From Candidatus Nitrotoga sp. LAW (GTDB lineage Bacteria > Pseudomonadota > Gammaproteobacteria > Burkholderiales > Gallionellaceae): DNA of 64,000 nt. Within the stretch, counting starts at the first letter, position 1. Every line of letters begins with the position of its first letter. The translations under genes were made by a program, and so were the position numbers. Shown here in pieces: positions 46,699 through 56,954 of the stretch. Below the pieces are notes generated by a model, which ran no database searches, was not told where the DNA came from, and saw nothing but the letters and a program-made list of their open reading frames with translations. The stretch lies in contig QFXI01000015.1 in the NCBI GenBank assembly GCA_003402315.1, positions 1-64,000 on the forward strand, given 5' to 3'.

Positions 46699-49670
46699 GC
46701 GGCGAAGAACAATCATCGCAAGACGCATGCGGTTGTTGCGCAGGGGTGGGCATCCAGGCACCGGCGCTGCTATACAACCGCCCGGGACTTGCGGCCATCG
46801 CCTATCGCATCGGCACGCACAGCGAGGTGTTGGCCAGCCTACAGGCGCGGCTGTCGTCGCAGGATTATCCGGCGCTCGCGAAATTACGCACTCGCGACAG
46901 TGATGATTTTTCCATCGCACTGCTGGACGCCTATGCCTGTATGGCCGACGTGCTGAGTTTCTATCAGGAACGTCTCGCTAATGAATCCTATTTACGCACC
47001 GCAGGCGAGCGTCTATCGTTGAGCGAACTGGCACGGCTGATCGGTTATCACCTCAAGCCCGGCGTAGCTGCGGAGACCTACCTTGCCTTCACGCTGCAAG
47101 AGCCACCGCCACAACCCGTGAGCAGTGAACCCAAGCAGGCTACCGGCGTACCGGACAAAATCACGTTAGACATCGGCATCAAGGTGCAAAGCATACCCGG
47201 CTCCGACGAAAAACCGCAGACCTTCGAGACCGTCGAGAGTATTGAAGCACGACCGGCATGGAACGTCCTGCTGCCGAAAATGCGTGAGATGAAATTGCCG
47301 GTGTTCGGCACCAAGGTCATTTATCTGCAGGGCACCGCGACGCAGCTTAAGGCTGGTGATGCGCTGTTGTTCGTCGGCGCGGAACGTGAAAACAATACCG
47401 GCAATGAAAACTGGGATTTCCGCCGTGTCCAAAGTGTGGTGCTCGACAGCACCGCAGACCATACCATCGTCACGCTGAATCACGGCCTGGGTAGCGCCTC
47501 GCCCTACGTCGCACCGGCGGGTGAGCCGAAGGTATACGCGCTGCGCCAGCGCGCCTCGCTGTTCGGTTACAACGCCCCCGACTGGCGAGTGATGTCTAAC
47601 GACATCAAATGCGGCTATCTGGGGCTACCGACCGGCTCGACCATCACCGCTACCGAATGGCCCGGCTTCACCATTGCCGACATCTCCGACCCACCGACAG
47701 CCACCGCTACCGGGACGGGTCTTTACGGCGAATATTTCGACAACAAAGATCTTTCGAGTCGTAAGCTCACACGCACCGACTCTACGGTGAATTTCGATTG
47801 GGGCAGTGGTTCGGCCAATGCGTTGATAGGTGTCGACACCTTTTCAGTGCGCTGGACAGGCTGGGTGCATGCGCCCTCAACCGGCAGTTACAGCTTTCAC
47901 ACCGTTTCCGACGACGGTGTGCGCCTGTGGATCGACAATCATTTGATTATCAACAACTGGACTAATCACGGCGCTACTGAAAACAGTGGCAGTATTACGC
48001 TTACCGCCGGCAAAAAATATGACATCAAACTGGAGTATTACGAGGCCAGTGGCGCGGCAACCATCAAGCTTTCGTGGACTCCGCCGGGCCTAGCCAAGCA
48101 GATCATCCCACAAGCGCGGCTCTATCCGCGCAACGTCCATACACTGCATCTTGATACGCTCTATCCACAGATTGTGCACGACGGCTGGCTGGTGCTGTCC
48201 ATCCCCGAATATCAGGAACTGTACCAAATTGACACCGCAGGCGAGGATGCACGCACAAGTTTTACGCTTACCGGCAAAACTACGCGGCTGAAGGTAAAAG
48301 GTGAGAATCTGCGCGAACTCTTCAATGAACGGCTGCGCGAGACGGCGGTGTTCGCCCACAGTGAAAAACTGACGCTGGCGGAAACACCCATTACCACAGA
48401 TGTAGCCGGAGACTTCCTGCGTATCGATCGCAAGGTGGAAGAACTTGCGCCCGGGCGCAAGCTGATAATCAGCGGCACCACCACCGCCGACGAGGAGACG
48501 AGCGAAGTATTGACGCTGTTGAAAACCGAAGCGGATGGCGATACCAGCAAACTATTCTTCACCGCCTCGTTACAACATCAGTACCAGCGCGCCAGTGTCA
48601 AACTTTACGCCAACGTTGCGCTCGCCACCCACGGTGAGACCGTGCAGCAGATTCTCGGCAGTGGTGCAGCACGACTTTCCCATCAACGCTACACCCTCAA
48701 ACACACACCGCTCACTTTCGTTGGCGCCGAGAACGAAACCGGCGCCGAGGCGGCATTGGAGGTGCGGGTCAACGATATCCGCTGGCACGAGACGCCCACC
48801 CTCTACCAAGCCGGTGCCGATGACCACTCCTACGTGTTGCGCGTAGAAGAGGACGGCGCGGGGACTATCCAGTTCGGCGATGGCCGCCACGGCGCGCGCC
48901 TCCCCACCGGCCAAGACAACGTGCGCGCCATTTACCGCAAAGGCATCGGCACAGCGGGCAACCTGCAAGCCGGCCAGCTCTCGCAACTGCTGTCACGTCC
49001 ACTGGGCTTGAAAGCGGCCAGCAACCCGTTGCCTGCCGCGGGCGGCGTGAATGCAGACAGTGCGGCCCATGCCCGGCGCAACATGCCACTAGGTGTGCGC
49101 ACACTCGGGCGCGTGGTCTCAATGCAGGATTATGAAGATTACGCGCGCGCCTACACTGGTATCGCCAAAGCCCAAGCCGCCGTGCTCAACACCCGTGCAG
49201 GGCGCACTGTATTCATCACCGTCGCTGGCGATGACGGCGGTCAGCCGCCGGATTCGACGCTGGACAAGTTGCTTGACTCCCTCAAACAGAACGGTGACCC
49301 GTTGGTGCACTGCGAAACGAAGGCGTACAACGAAGTGACCTTTCATCTCGCCCTGCGCATCAAATGCGACCCGGATCACGAGGGCAAAAAGGTATTGGCC
49401 GACGTAGAGGCTGCCCTGCGCGCCGCCTTTTCCTTTGACGCACGCGACTTCAACCAGATTGTCTCCCGTTCCGAGATTATCGCTATTGCGCAGGGGGTGC
49501 AGGGCGTGTTGGGCGTGGACCTGGATCGTTTCTACCGTGGCACCACCATCGCGCTAGAACAGCGACTGACACCGGCCGCCGCGACGACCGATGCGCAAGG
49601 CAACGGCGTAGCCGCCGAGATATTATTGCTCAATACCGGCCCATTCGATTATCTGGAGGAGATGCCGTGA
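46695..49670 (+). CDS. Putative baseplate assembly protein (gpJ-like) carrying a PA14 domain
   Basis: LLDAYACMADVLSFYQERLANESYLRTAGERLSLSELARLIGYHLKPGVAAETYLAF; PA14 at about 47716-48128: GLYGEYFDNKDLSSRKLTRTDSTVNFDWGSG...FSVRWTGWVHAPSTGSYSFHTVSDDGVRLWIDNHLIINNW. Confidence 0.95.
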   Translation: MSGEEQSSQDACGCCAGVGIQAPALLYNRPGLAAIAYRIGTHSEVLASLQARLSSQDYPALAKLRTRDSDDFSIALLDAYACMADVLSFYQERLANESYLRTAGERLSLSELARLIGYHLKPGVAAETYLAFTLQEPPPQPVSSEPKQATGVPDKITLDIGIKVQSIPGSDEKPQTFETVESIEARPAWNVLLPKMREMKLPVFGTKVIYLQGTATQLKAGDALLFVGAERENNTGNENWDFRRVQSVVLDSTADHTIVTLNHGLGSASPYVAPAGEPKVYALRQRASLFGYNAPDWRVMSNDIKCGYLGLPTGSTITATEWPGFTIADISDPPTATATGTGLYGEYFDNKDLSSRKLTRTDSTVNFDWGSGSANALIGVDTFSVRWTGWVHAPSTGSYSFHTVSDDGVRLWIDNHLIINNWTNHGATENSGSITLTAGKKYDIKLEYYEASGAATIKLSWTPPGLAKQIIPQARLYPRNVHTLHLDTLYPQIVHDGWLVLSIPEYQELYQIDTAGEDARTSFTLTGKTTRLKVKGENLRELFNERLRETAVFAHSEKLTLAETPITTDVAGDFLRIDRKVEELAPGRKLIISGTTTADEETSEVLTLLKTEADGDTSKLFFTASLQHQYQRASVKLYANVALATHGETVQQILGSGAARLSHQRYTLKHTPLTFVGAENETGAEAALEVRVNDIRWHETPTLYQAGADDHSYVLRVEEDGAGTIQFGDGRHGARLPTGQDNVRAIYRKGIGTAGNLQAGQLSQLLSRPLGLKAASNPLPAAGGVNADSAAHARRNMPLGVRTLGRVVSMQDYEDYARAYTGIAKAQAAVLNTRAGRTVFITVAGDDGGQPPDSTLDKLLDSLKQNGDPLVHCETKAYNEVTFHLALRIKCDPDHEGKKVLADVEAALRAAFSFDARDFNQIVSRSEIIAIAQGVQGVLGVDLDRFYRGTTIALEQRLTPAAATTDAQGNGVAAEILLLNTGPFDYLEEMP

Positions 49671-51721
49671 ATACGACCGCCGACCGCCTCTACGAACTGT
49701 TGCCCTCAATCCACCGCATCCGCGATGCGGAGCAGGGCTATCCGCTGCGCGAGCTGCTCGCCGTCATCGCCGAGCAGGTGGCAGCGATGGAGGAAAACCT
49801 CGAACAACTTTACGACGACCAATTCATCGAAACCTGCGCACCGTGGGTGGCGCCCTATATCGGCGATCTCATCGGCTACCGCACCCTGCACGGTGTGGTA
49901 CCTAATGTAGCGTCGCCGCGCGCCGATGTGGCCAACACCATCCGCTATCGCCGCCGCAAGGGTACGGCATCAATGCTCGAGCAACTGGCGCGTGATGTCA
50001 CCGGCTGGCCGGCGCGGGCGGTGGAATTCTTTCAGCTGCTAGGCTGGACGCAGAACATGAATCATCTGCGTACCCGTGCGCACTACGCGCCAAATCTGCG
50101 CAACTGGGAAAAACTACACTGGCGCGACACCGCGTTCGACACCATCGCCCACACCGTGGACGTGCGACGCATCAGTACCGGTGCCGCGCGCCACAATATT
50201 CCCAACATCGGCCTTTATTTGTGGCGGGTACGTGCGTTTCCACTAACCCGGTCGCAAGCCGTGGCCGACCCAGATATTGGCGGCGGACTGCGCTTCCGCT
50301 TCAATCCGCTGGGTACCGACATGGCGCTTTACAACACGCCAGAAACGGAAGAAGAAATTAGCCATCTGGCCGAACCGCGTAACGTGCCGATGCCGCTCGC
50401 GCGCCGCTGGCTCAAGGCCCATCTTGACGACTACTACGGTCCGGGTAAGAGTTTATGGCTGGAACTGGACGGCAATCCACCGCAACTAATTGCACGCAAC
50501 AACATCCGTATCTGCAATCTCAGCGACATCAAGGACGGCGGTGGCAATGTCATCGCCTGGGCGCACCAGCCTGCTGCCGGTTCCGGGCTGGTGTCCATTG
50601 ATCCGGTACTGGGTCGCATCGCCTTCGCTGACGCGCCAGCCGCTGCACCGCTGGTAAGTTTTCATTACGGTTTCACCATCGCCATCGGCGGTGGCGAATA
50701 CGAGCGGGGCGAATCTGCTGTTCCTGTTACACCAGTGCAAACTGTACAGGGTGGCGCGGCACTGCAGCCAGCGCTCAATGCAGTGCAGAATGGCGGCACG
50801 GTGGAAGTGCTCGATAGCCGCCGTTATGTGGAGACGCCCTCGATCACCGTAAATGCCGGCAAGACGGTCGTGCTGCGTGCGGTCAATGGCGCGCGCCCGC
50901 TGCTGGCGGCGAGCGGCGACATCACGCTTACGTTTGGCGCCGAAGCAACCTTGATCCTCGACGGTTGGGTGATCAGCGGCGGCACACTCATGATGGCCGC
51001 TTTTCCCGACACTCAACCGCGTTATCTCGTGTTGCGCGATTGCACTTTGGTACCCGGCCCGCGCACCAAAGGCGATGGGTCACCGCCACAAGCAGACGAC
51101 CCCGGCTTGGTTGTAAGCCATGCCTTCGCCAAGATAGAGTTGGAACGCTGTATTACCGCACCGCTGCATATTGCCGCTGATGCCGAAGTCTCGTTACGCG
51201 AATGCATCGTGGATGCAACCTCGCAAAATCTCATCGCCTATCGTGGCCCCGGCGCCGACGCACTCGCAGAAGGCGGTACGCTGACATTGGAAAGCTGCAC
51301 CGTGATCGGCAAGGTTCACACCCGGCAATTGACGTTGGCCAGTGATTGCCTTTTCGTCGCCGCGCTAACCAGTAGCAGTGATCCGTGGAAAGCGCCGCTT
51401 TGGGCTGAACGCCGCCAACAAGGCTGCATACGTTTTTCCTATATACCGCCTGGCTCGCGCACACCGTCCCGTTATCACTGCCAACCTGACGATAGCGATC
51501 AGCAGATATGGCCGCAATTTACTTCGTTGCATTATGGTGATTCTGGCTATTGTCAGTTGCTACAAAGCACCTCAAACAAGATACGTCGTGGCGCCCATGA
51601 TGAGAGCGAAATGGGTGTACTACATGGTTTATATCAGCCGCAACGCGAAACCAATCTGCGCGTGCGGCTGGAAGAATATCTGCGCTTTGGCCTGGAAGCG
51701 GGATTGATCTACGGAAGCTAA
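49667..51721 (+). CDS. Phage tail protein I-like baseplate protein with C-terminal beta-helix-like region
   Basis: YELLPSIHRIRDAEQGYPLRELLAVIAEQVAAMEENLEQLYDDQFIETCAPWVAPYIGDLIGYR. Confidence 0.9.
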   Translation: MNTTADRLYELLPSIHRIRDAEQGYPLRELLAVIAEQVAAMEENLEQLYDDQFIETCAPWVAPYIGDLIGYRTLHGVVPNVASPRADVANTIRYRRRKGTASMLEQLARDVTGWPARAVEFFQLLGWTQNMNHLRTRAHYAPNLRNWEKLHWRDTAFDTIAHTVDVRRISTGAARHNIPNIGLYLWRVRAFPLTRSQAVADPDIGGGLRFRFNPLGTDMALYNTPETEEEISHLAEPRNVPMPLARRWLKAHLDDYYGPGKSLWLELDGNPPQLIARNNIRICNLSDIKDGGGNVIAWAHQPAAGSGLVSIDPVLGRIAFADAPAAAPLVSFHYGFTIAIGGGEYERGESAVPVTPVQTVQGGAALQPALNAVQNGGTVEVLDSRRYVETPSITVNAGKTVVLRAVNGARPLLAASGDITLTFGAEATLILDGWVISGGTLMMAAFPDTQPRYLVLRDCTLVPGPRTKGDGSPPQADDPGLVVSHAFAKIELERCITAPLHIAADAEVSLRECIVDATSQNLIAYRGPGADALAEGGTLTLESCTVIGKVHTRQLTLASDCLFVAALTSSSDPWKAPLWAERRQQGCIRFSYIPPGSRTPSRYHCQPDDSDQQIWPQFTSLHYGDSGYCQLLQSTSNKIRRGAHDESEMGVLHGLYQPQRETNLRVRLEEYLRFGLEAGLIYGS

Positions 51722-51754
51722 GAGCGGCATTGCCGCCACAATAAGGAGAAAGTC

Positions 51755-54700
51755 ATGAGTGGAGATTACAGCCGAGTTCGATTCGATCCCCGCATCGACC
51801 TGTCCGGCGTTTTGATGCAGCAAGGGCGCGTGCAACTGGACTCGGATTGGAATGAGTGGGTGGCGGTGCTGGATAGACGCTTGCGCGCCGAGAGCGTAGA
51901 TACCTTCGGAGTGCATCCGACGCCGGGCATCACCGGCGTGGCGGTGGTCTCGCCGCAGACGCCGGACGCCTTCAAGATCGAGGCTACCGGCGGCAACATC
52001 AGCATCGGCCGTGGCCGCATGTATGTGGATGGGTTGCTGGCGGAGAATCACGGCGGCGGCACGCCAGAGTTCGACCCGGTGCTGGCCGAGCTGCGCGGTA
52101 AATCTGCGCTGACGTACAACTTGCAGCCCTATTTTCCTGCGCCGCCAGCCTTGCCCGGCGGCGGACCGCATCTCGCCTATCTTGAAGTCTGGCAGCGCGA
52201 AATCACTTATCTTCAGCAAGCTAATCTGGTGGAAAGCGCTGTAGGCGTGGACACCACCACGCGTCTGCAAACTGTTTGGCAGGTTCGCTTGCTGGCCAAT
52301 GTCAGCGGCACCAACTGCACCACACCCGACACCACAGTAGCGGGCTGGCAAGCACTTTCCCTTCCCTCCGGCGGGCGCATGTCGATCAAGGCGGAGGGCG
52401 TTCCGCCCGATCTTGATCCATGCGAACTGCCGCCAAGCGGCGGTTATCGCGGACTGGAAAACCAACTCTATCGCGTCGAAATTCACGATGGCGGCGCCGT
52501 GGGCGCGGCGAAGTTCAAATGGTCGCGCGACAACGCGAGCGTGGCGAGTAATGTAGTGGAAATTGTCTCCCAAACCGCGACCAGCACCGAACTCAAATTG
52601 GCCAGCTTGGGGCGCGACGCGGTGCTGCGTTTCAATACCGGTGACTGGGTAGAGATACTTGACGACCGGCGTGAACTCAGTGGTGAAAATGGCGATCCCG
52701 CGTTGCGCCGCGGCGTGATGCGCAAAATCAGTGTTGACGATGCCAAGCAAACCATCAGCTTCTCACCCGCGTTGCCGGCGAATCTCATCCCCGGAGGCGG
52801 CCTCGACACCCTGGATTCCCGTCACACCCGTGTGCGACGCTGGGACCAGAAGGGCACGGTGCGCGACGCCAACAACAATGTCATCGTCAATCTCGACGCG
52901 GCCGGCAGCACCGGCTTGATCCCGGTGCCGGCGGCAGGCGTCTGGGTGGTGCTGGAAAACGGAATTCAAATTCAATTCAGTCTCGACCCCTCAGGCAACG
53001 GATTCCACTGCGGGGACTATTGGGTATCTGCGGCACGCACCAACGATACATCAGTGGAAACCTACACCCAAGCGCCACCGCACGGCATTCATCGCCATTA
53101 CGCGCGGCTGTCCATCGTTACCTTTCCCGACGATGAAACCGACTGCCGTGTGAAATGGCCGCCCGAATGCGGCGGATGCTGCACTATCAATGTCGCACCT
53201 GGCGAAAATATCCAGACCGCGATCGACTCGCTACCGGACGAAGGCGGTTGTGTATGCCTGAAAACGGGCGTACATAACGTCAGCGCTACCATTCAGATAC
53301 TTTCCTCGCGCATCATCCTGCGCGGCGAGAGCCCTGGTTCTATCATGCGTGCGGCGGGTCTAGCCAAAACCTTGCAGATCGGCGACGCCAGTTCACCGGT
53401 TAGCGATATTATCGTCGAGGGCATACGCTTTGAGGTCACAGCCGCTGCTGCCGATATTGGCGCGCTGCTGTACCTGGATAACTGCACGCGGGTACGCGTG
53501 GAGCACTGTGCGCTTGCCGTTTTGGTTTCTCCACTGCAAGCACCGCCGTCCTATGTCGGGATCAATTTGAGCAGCGTGACCGATGTTGATCTGATTGCCA
53601 ATCGGCTGGACAATTTCCTCGTCGGTATCCTGAGCCAAGATTATCAGGGCGGTCTACACATCAGCGACAACGCCATTGCAGGCATCACCGGTAGGTTCCT
53701 CGGCCAGGTCGATGGCTCCAACGGCCAATACGGCATCCGGATCGACACCGATCATACCCGAGCGTGCTGCATCGAGAACAACCGCATCCGCCATTTCTGG
53801 GTCGGCATTTCACTGCTCCATAATGCCGCAGGTTCGCTCATATCCAATAATCGCATCAGCCGCAGCGCCGGTATCACGCAAGATAACGTTCCATCTGATG
53901 TCGCACAAATGCGCAGCTACCTGGATTCTCGTTTCTATGCAATCGATATCGAAGCTCCTCGTTGCGAGGTGCGCGGTAACCAGATCGATCTGCTCTCCGC
54001 CGCATGGGGCGGTATTCGTGTCAGTGGTGAGCACACAACTATCGGCGCCAACCTTTTGGAGGCGATCGTCAAAGTGAGTCAACCGGCGGTGCCCGCTGGC
54101 ATCTATTGCCTCGCCGATGCGAAAAATGGTTTTAGTGCCGATCACGTCGTAGTGAGTGACAATCAATTGCTAGGTGTGCAATCGGGCATTATCGTCTCAC
54201 GCGTCGCTTGCCCGGTCGTCGTCGGTAATCATATTGACGGCGCTGGCGCCGGATGGTACGGCGTGCGGGTGGATGATTGTAGCGACAGTCGTATCGACAA
54301 CAACGACCTGCGCGAAGTGTTTTTCGCCGTGCATCTTAGTGAGGGCGAACGCAATCGTATAGTGGGTAATCGCATCGATCAGGCAGGCGCCGGCATCACC
54401 GCCACACAACAAACCAAATTGGAAATCAGTGGTAATTTCCTGCAATCTTGCCTGCTTTTAGGCATGGTGATGTTCGTGCGTGGCGCCACTGCGCTACTCA
54501 AAAATCGAGTGCTTAACTGCGGTTACACCCCTAATTTTGCGATAGGCATAGGTGTATACGCTGAAGAGGTGTTGACGCCTTCTGGTGCGCATCTGCGCAT
54601 TGAAGATTGCGAGGTGATTGACACGGGCATCTCCGCCGATGGCAGCCAGGCCACTACTGTCAATGCTATCGGCATCGGCGGCTGGATGCCTGCTTGCCAG

Positions 54701-55189
54701 ATCAGCGGCAACCGTGTCGGTTATACCCAGCCCGCCATGCTCGAACCAGTGAACGAACATCGCGCATTGCTGCTGATCGGGCCGCTGGCAGTACGTTTCA
54801 TTGGCGGCGCGGGCGAGTTCGCCTATATGTTCGGCAGTGCGCAGGTGAGTGATAATCACTTCAGTGGACCGGGCCGCACCCATCTGGTGGAGTTTATGCG
54901 TGTTGTAATAAATGACAACATCGATTTCCGTTTCGAGAAGGTGACTTTCAACAACAATATCTGCGACCATCTCAGCGCTGAGGCTAACCCGCGAGGCGCG
55001 AGCGTGCTTTTGTGGGGAGGACATTTGATCGCTATGGGCAATCACATCAAGGCCGCGGCCAACGTTAATGCCATGTCGCTGACCAATCGTCCCAAAATCG
55101 TACTCATAGGCAACATCACCACCGGGGATTACATCAATACCGGCACCGTCACTCCGTTGCCGATCATCAATTTCAACGTCAAAATTTAA
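51755..55189 (+). CDS. DUF6519-like / right-handed beta-helix protein, candidate tail fibre or receptor-binding component
   Basis: SRVRFDPRIDLSGVLMQQGRVQLDSDWNEWVAVLDRRLRAESVDTFG; repeated NRI/GNxI beta-helix rungs. Confidence 0.88.
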   Translation: MSGDYSRVRFDPRIDLSGVLMQQGRVQLDSDWNEWVAVLDRRLRAESVDTFGVHPTPGITGVAVVSPQTPDAFKIEATGGNISIGRGRMYVDGLLAENHGGGTPEFDPVLAELRGKSALTYNLQPYFPAPPALPGGGPHLAYLEVWQREITYLQQANLVESAVGVDTTTRLQTVWQVRLLANVSGTNCTTPDTTVAGWQALSLPSGGRMSIKAEGVPPDLDPCELPPSGGYRGLENQLYRVEIHDGGAVGAAKFKWSRDNASVASNVVEIVSQTATSTELKLASLGRDAVLRFNTGDWVEILDDRRELSGENGDPALRRGVMRKISVDDAKQTISFSPALPANLIPGGGLDTLDSRHTRVRRWDQKGTVRDANNNVIVNLDAAGSTGLIPVPAAGVWVVLENGIQIQFSLDPSGNGFHCGDYWVSAARTNDTSVETYTQAPPHGIHRHYARLSIVTFPDDETDCRVKWPPECGGCCTINVAPGENIQTAIDSLPDEGGCVCLKTGVHNVSATIQILSSRIILRGESPGSIMRAAGLAKTLQIGDASSPVSDIIVEGIRFEVTAAAADIGALLYLDNCTRVRVEHCALAVLVSPLQAPPSYVGINLSSVTDVDLIANRLDNFLVGILSQDYQGGLHISDNAIAGITGRFLGQVDGSNGQYGIRIDTDHTRACCIENNRIRHFWVGISLLHNAAGSLISNNRISRSAGITQDNVPSDVAQMRSYLDSRFYAIDIEAPRCEVRGNQIDLLSAAWGGIRVSGEHTTIGANLLEAIVKVSQPAVPAGIYCLADAKNGFSADHVVVSDNQLLGVQSGIIVSRVACPVVVGNHIDGAGAGWYGVRVDDCSDSRIDNNDLREVFFAVHLSEGERNRIVGNRIDQAGAGITATQQTKLEISGNFLQSCLLLGMVMFVRGATALLKNRVLNCGYTPNFAIGIGVYAEEVLTPSGAHLRIEDCEVIDTGISADGSQATTVNAIGIGGWMPACQISGNRVGYTQPAMLEPVNEHRALLLIGPLAVRFIGGAGEFAYMFGSAQVSDNHFSGPGRTHLVEFMRVVINDNIDFRFEKVTFNNNICDHLSAEANPRGASVLLWGGHLIAMGNHIKAAANVNAMSLTNRPKIVLIGNITTGDYINTGTVTPLPIINFNVKI

Positions 55190-55192
55190 GGG

Positions 55193-55552
55193 GTGTACAA
55201 CATGGACATCAAAACATTGGAGCAAGCGCTCAAACTGCAAAATGATCTCACCGCCCGGCTTACACAAAGCATGGTAGCGCAGCGCACGGGCAAGGTGCCG
55301 GCCATTAAAGTCACACTTAAGGAAAAAGAGGAATTGGTTGCTCGCGCTCAAGCGGAGGTCGAAACCGCTATCAAGGAACGTGATGCAGCCGTAAGCCGCT
55401 GGAATGAGCGCGTCGCGCAACGCAAAGCGATCGTCGTTAAACTACAAAAGGAACTGGACGACCTCAAAGAACAACTTGTGGAACGAAACGACCCACCCAA
55501 AGATAAATCTGGAAACTTAAAAAAAGAAATACGCAGAAAAAAAACTCAGTAA
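55193..55552 (+). CDS. Small coiled-coil protein at the end of the eCIS operon
   Basis: Heptad-rich EKEELVARAQAEVETAIKERDAAVSRWNERVAQRKAIVVKLQKELDDLKEQ. Confidence 0.7.
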   Translation: MYNMDIKTLEQALKLQNDLTARLTQSMVAQRTGKVPAIKVTLKEKEELVARAQAEVETAIKERDAAVSRWNERVAQRKAIVVKLQKELDDLKEQLVERNDPPKDKSGNLKKEIRRKKTQ

Positions 55553-55823
55553 ACGGAGGGGGCAGACATTTTTTTCATTTGCGGCGATCAAAACGTTGAT
55601 GCGGAATAGTGATTTGTGCGCGAGCTGAGTCAAGCGATGTATCACATACATTCAACTGACAAAGATTGGTTGTATTTGATTTAAGCTCAATGATTGCGTA
55701 ACCGAGTGCCATACCCTCAGGCCCTAAAATGCTTGGACTGGAAAACCTCTCATAAGGTATTATTTGCTGCGACGCAGCACTATGTACTGCAACATGGATA
55801 TGAATAAAAGAGAGGAAGCATAG

Positions 55824-56759
55824 ATGAAGATTGCAAAAAATGTTTTGGAACTGATAGGCAACACACCATTGGTGCAATTAAACCGCGTGACCCAAGGCAT
55901 AGATGCCACTATCCTCGCTAAGTTGGAATTTTTCAGCCCCGCGCTTAGCGTTAAAGACCGTATCGCCGCGTCAATGATTGAAGCTGCTGAAAAAGCAGAC
56001 AAAATCAAACCAGACACAATTATTTTGGAACCAACATCTGGCAATACCGGCATCGGCCTTGCTATGGTTTGCGCAGCTCGCGGCTATAAGTGCACTTTCA
56101 TCATGCCGGAAAACATGAGCCGTGAGCGCCGCCTGTTAATGAAGGCTTATGGTGCGGAGCTTATCCTAACTCCAGGTTCGGACGGTATGCCCGGGGCGAT
56201 GAAGAGGGCAAAAGAAATGGCTTTGGCCGATTCACGCTACCTCATACTGCAGCAATTCTCTAATCGTGCTAATCCTGCCATCCATCGAACTGCCACCGCC
56301 GAAGAAATTATGCGCGACACCGATGGCATGATTGATATTTTTGTTGCGGGTGTTGGAACTGGTGGGACTATCACCGGTGTGGGTGAAGCATTGAGAGAGA
56401 TTTATTCAGGCGTACAAATAATTGCCGTGGAACCGGATGCTTCGCCTGTACTTTCAGGTGGACAGCGTGGTCCGCATTCCATTCAAGGGATAGGGCCGGG
56501 TTTTATACCTGAAATTCTCAACAAAAATATATTCCACGAAGCGGTACGTGTTAAAGATGACGATGCCTTCAATATGGCGCGACGCTTGGCAAAAGAAGAA
56601 GGCTTGTTGGTTGGTATTTCCTCCGGTGCGGCTGTTTGGGCTGCCCTTGAAATCGCCAAACGTCCATTAAATGTTGGCAAAATGATCGTGGTGATGATCC
56701 CGTCATTTGGTGAGCGGTATTTGTCCACTAAATTGTTTGCTGATCTTGATGTGGATTGA
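55824..56759 (+). CDS. cysK: Cysteine synthase (O-acetylserine sulfhydrylase)
   Basis: [26 protein letters not shown]-lysine motif, [22 protein letters not shown]. Confidence 0.94.
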   Translation: MKIAKNVLELIGNTPLVQLNRVTQGIDATILAKLEFFSPALSVKDRIAASMIEAAEKADKIKPDTIILEPTSGNTGIGLAMVCAARGYKCTFIMPENMSRERRLLMKAYGAELILTPGSDGMPGAMKRAKEMALADSRYLILQQFSNRANPAIHRTATAEEIMRDTDGMIDIFVAGVGTGGTITGVGEALREIYSGVQIIAVEPDASPVLSGGQRGPHSIQGIGPGFIPEILNKNIFHEAVRVKDDDAFNMARRLAKEEGLLVGISSGAAVWAALEIAKRPLNVGKMIVVMIPSFGERYLSTKLFADLDVD

Positions 56760-56814
56760 TCAGCTATTGAGTAGAATGCAGTACACAAACAAGTAAGTTG
56801 CCAATAATATTATT

Positions 56815-56869
56815 GGCCGCCCTCTCCAAAGCTTGTTAAACACGCAATCTTAATTGACGGCAAATAAAC
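56815..56869. repeat. Dispersed intergenic repeat, copy 2
   Basis: Similar to 4071-4123, see there. Confidence 0.55.
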
Positions 56870-56889
56870 GCTGTCTATTAAAAACCATT

Positions 56890-56917
56890 TTGACGGCTGG
56901 TGCCGTTTGTGTATAAT
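56890..56917 (+). promoter_or_regulatory. Sigma70-type promoter for rplU-rpmA
   Basis: ttgacg - 16 bp - tataat. Confidence 0.8.
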
Positions 56918-56954
56918 GCGCGACTCTGTAAAACCGCATTCAAGCGAGGTTGTT

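Noticed and set aside
51629-52750. 373-aa minus-strand ORF
   Set aside because: Shadow of the beta-helix protein gene on + strand, no recognisable motifs
54494-55420. 308-aa minus-strand ORF
   Set aside because: Antisense to the same coding region; composition typical of a shadow ORF
24766-55552. Prophage or T6SS interpretation of the tail-like cluster
   Set aside because: No capsid, portal, terminase, integrase or TssJLM genes seen; DUF4255, AAA+ ATPase and DUF4157 genes are eCIS hallmarks
55575-55877. 100-aa minus-strand ORF between eCIS and cysK
   Set aside because: Overlaps the cysK start region and has no recognised family; might be a remnant but unsupported
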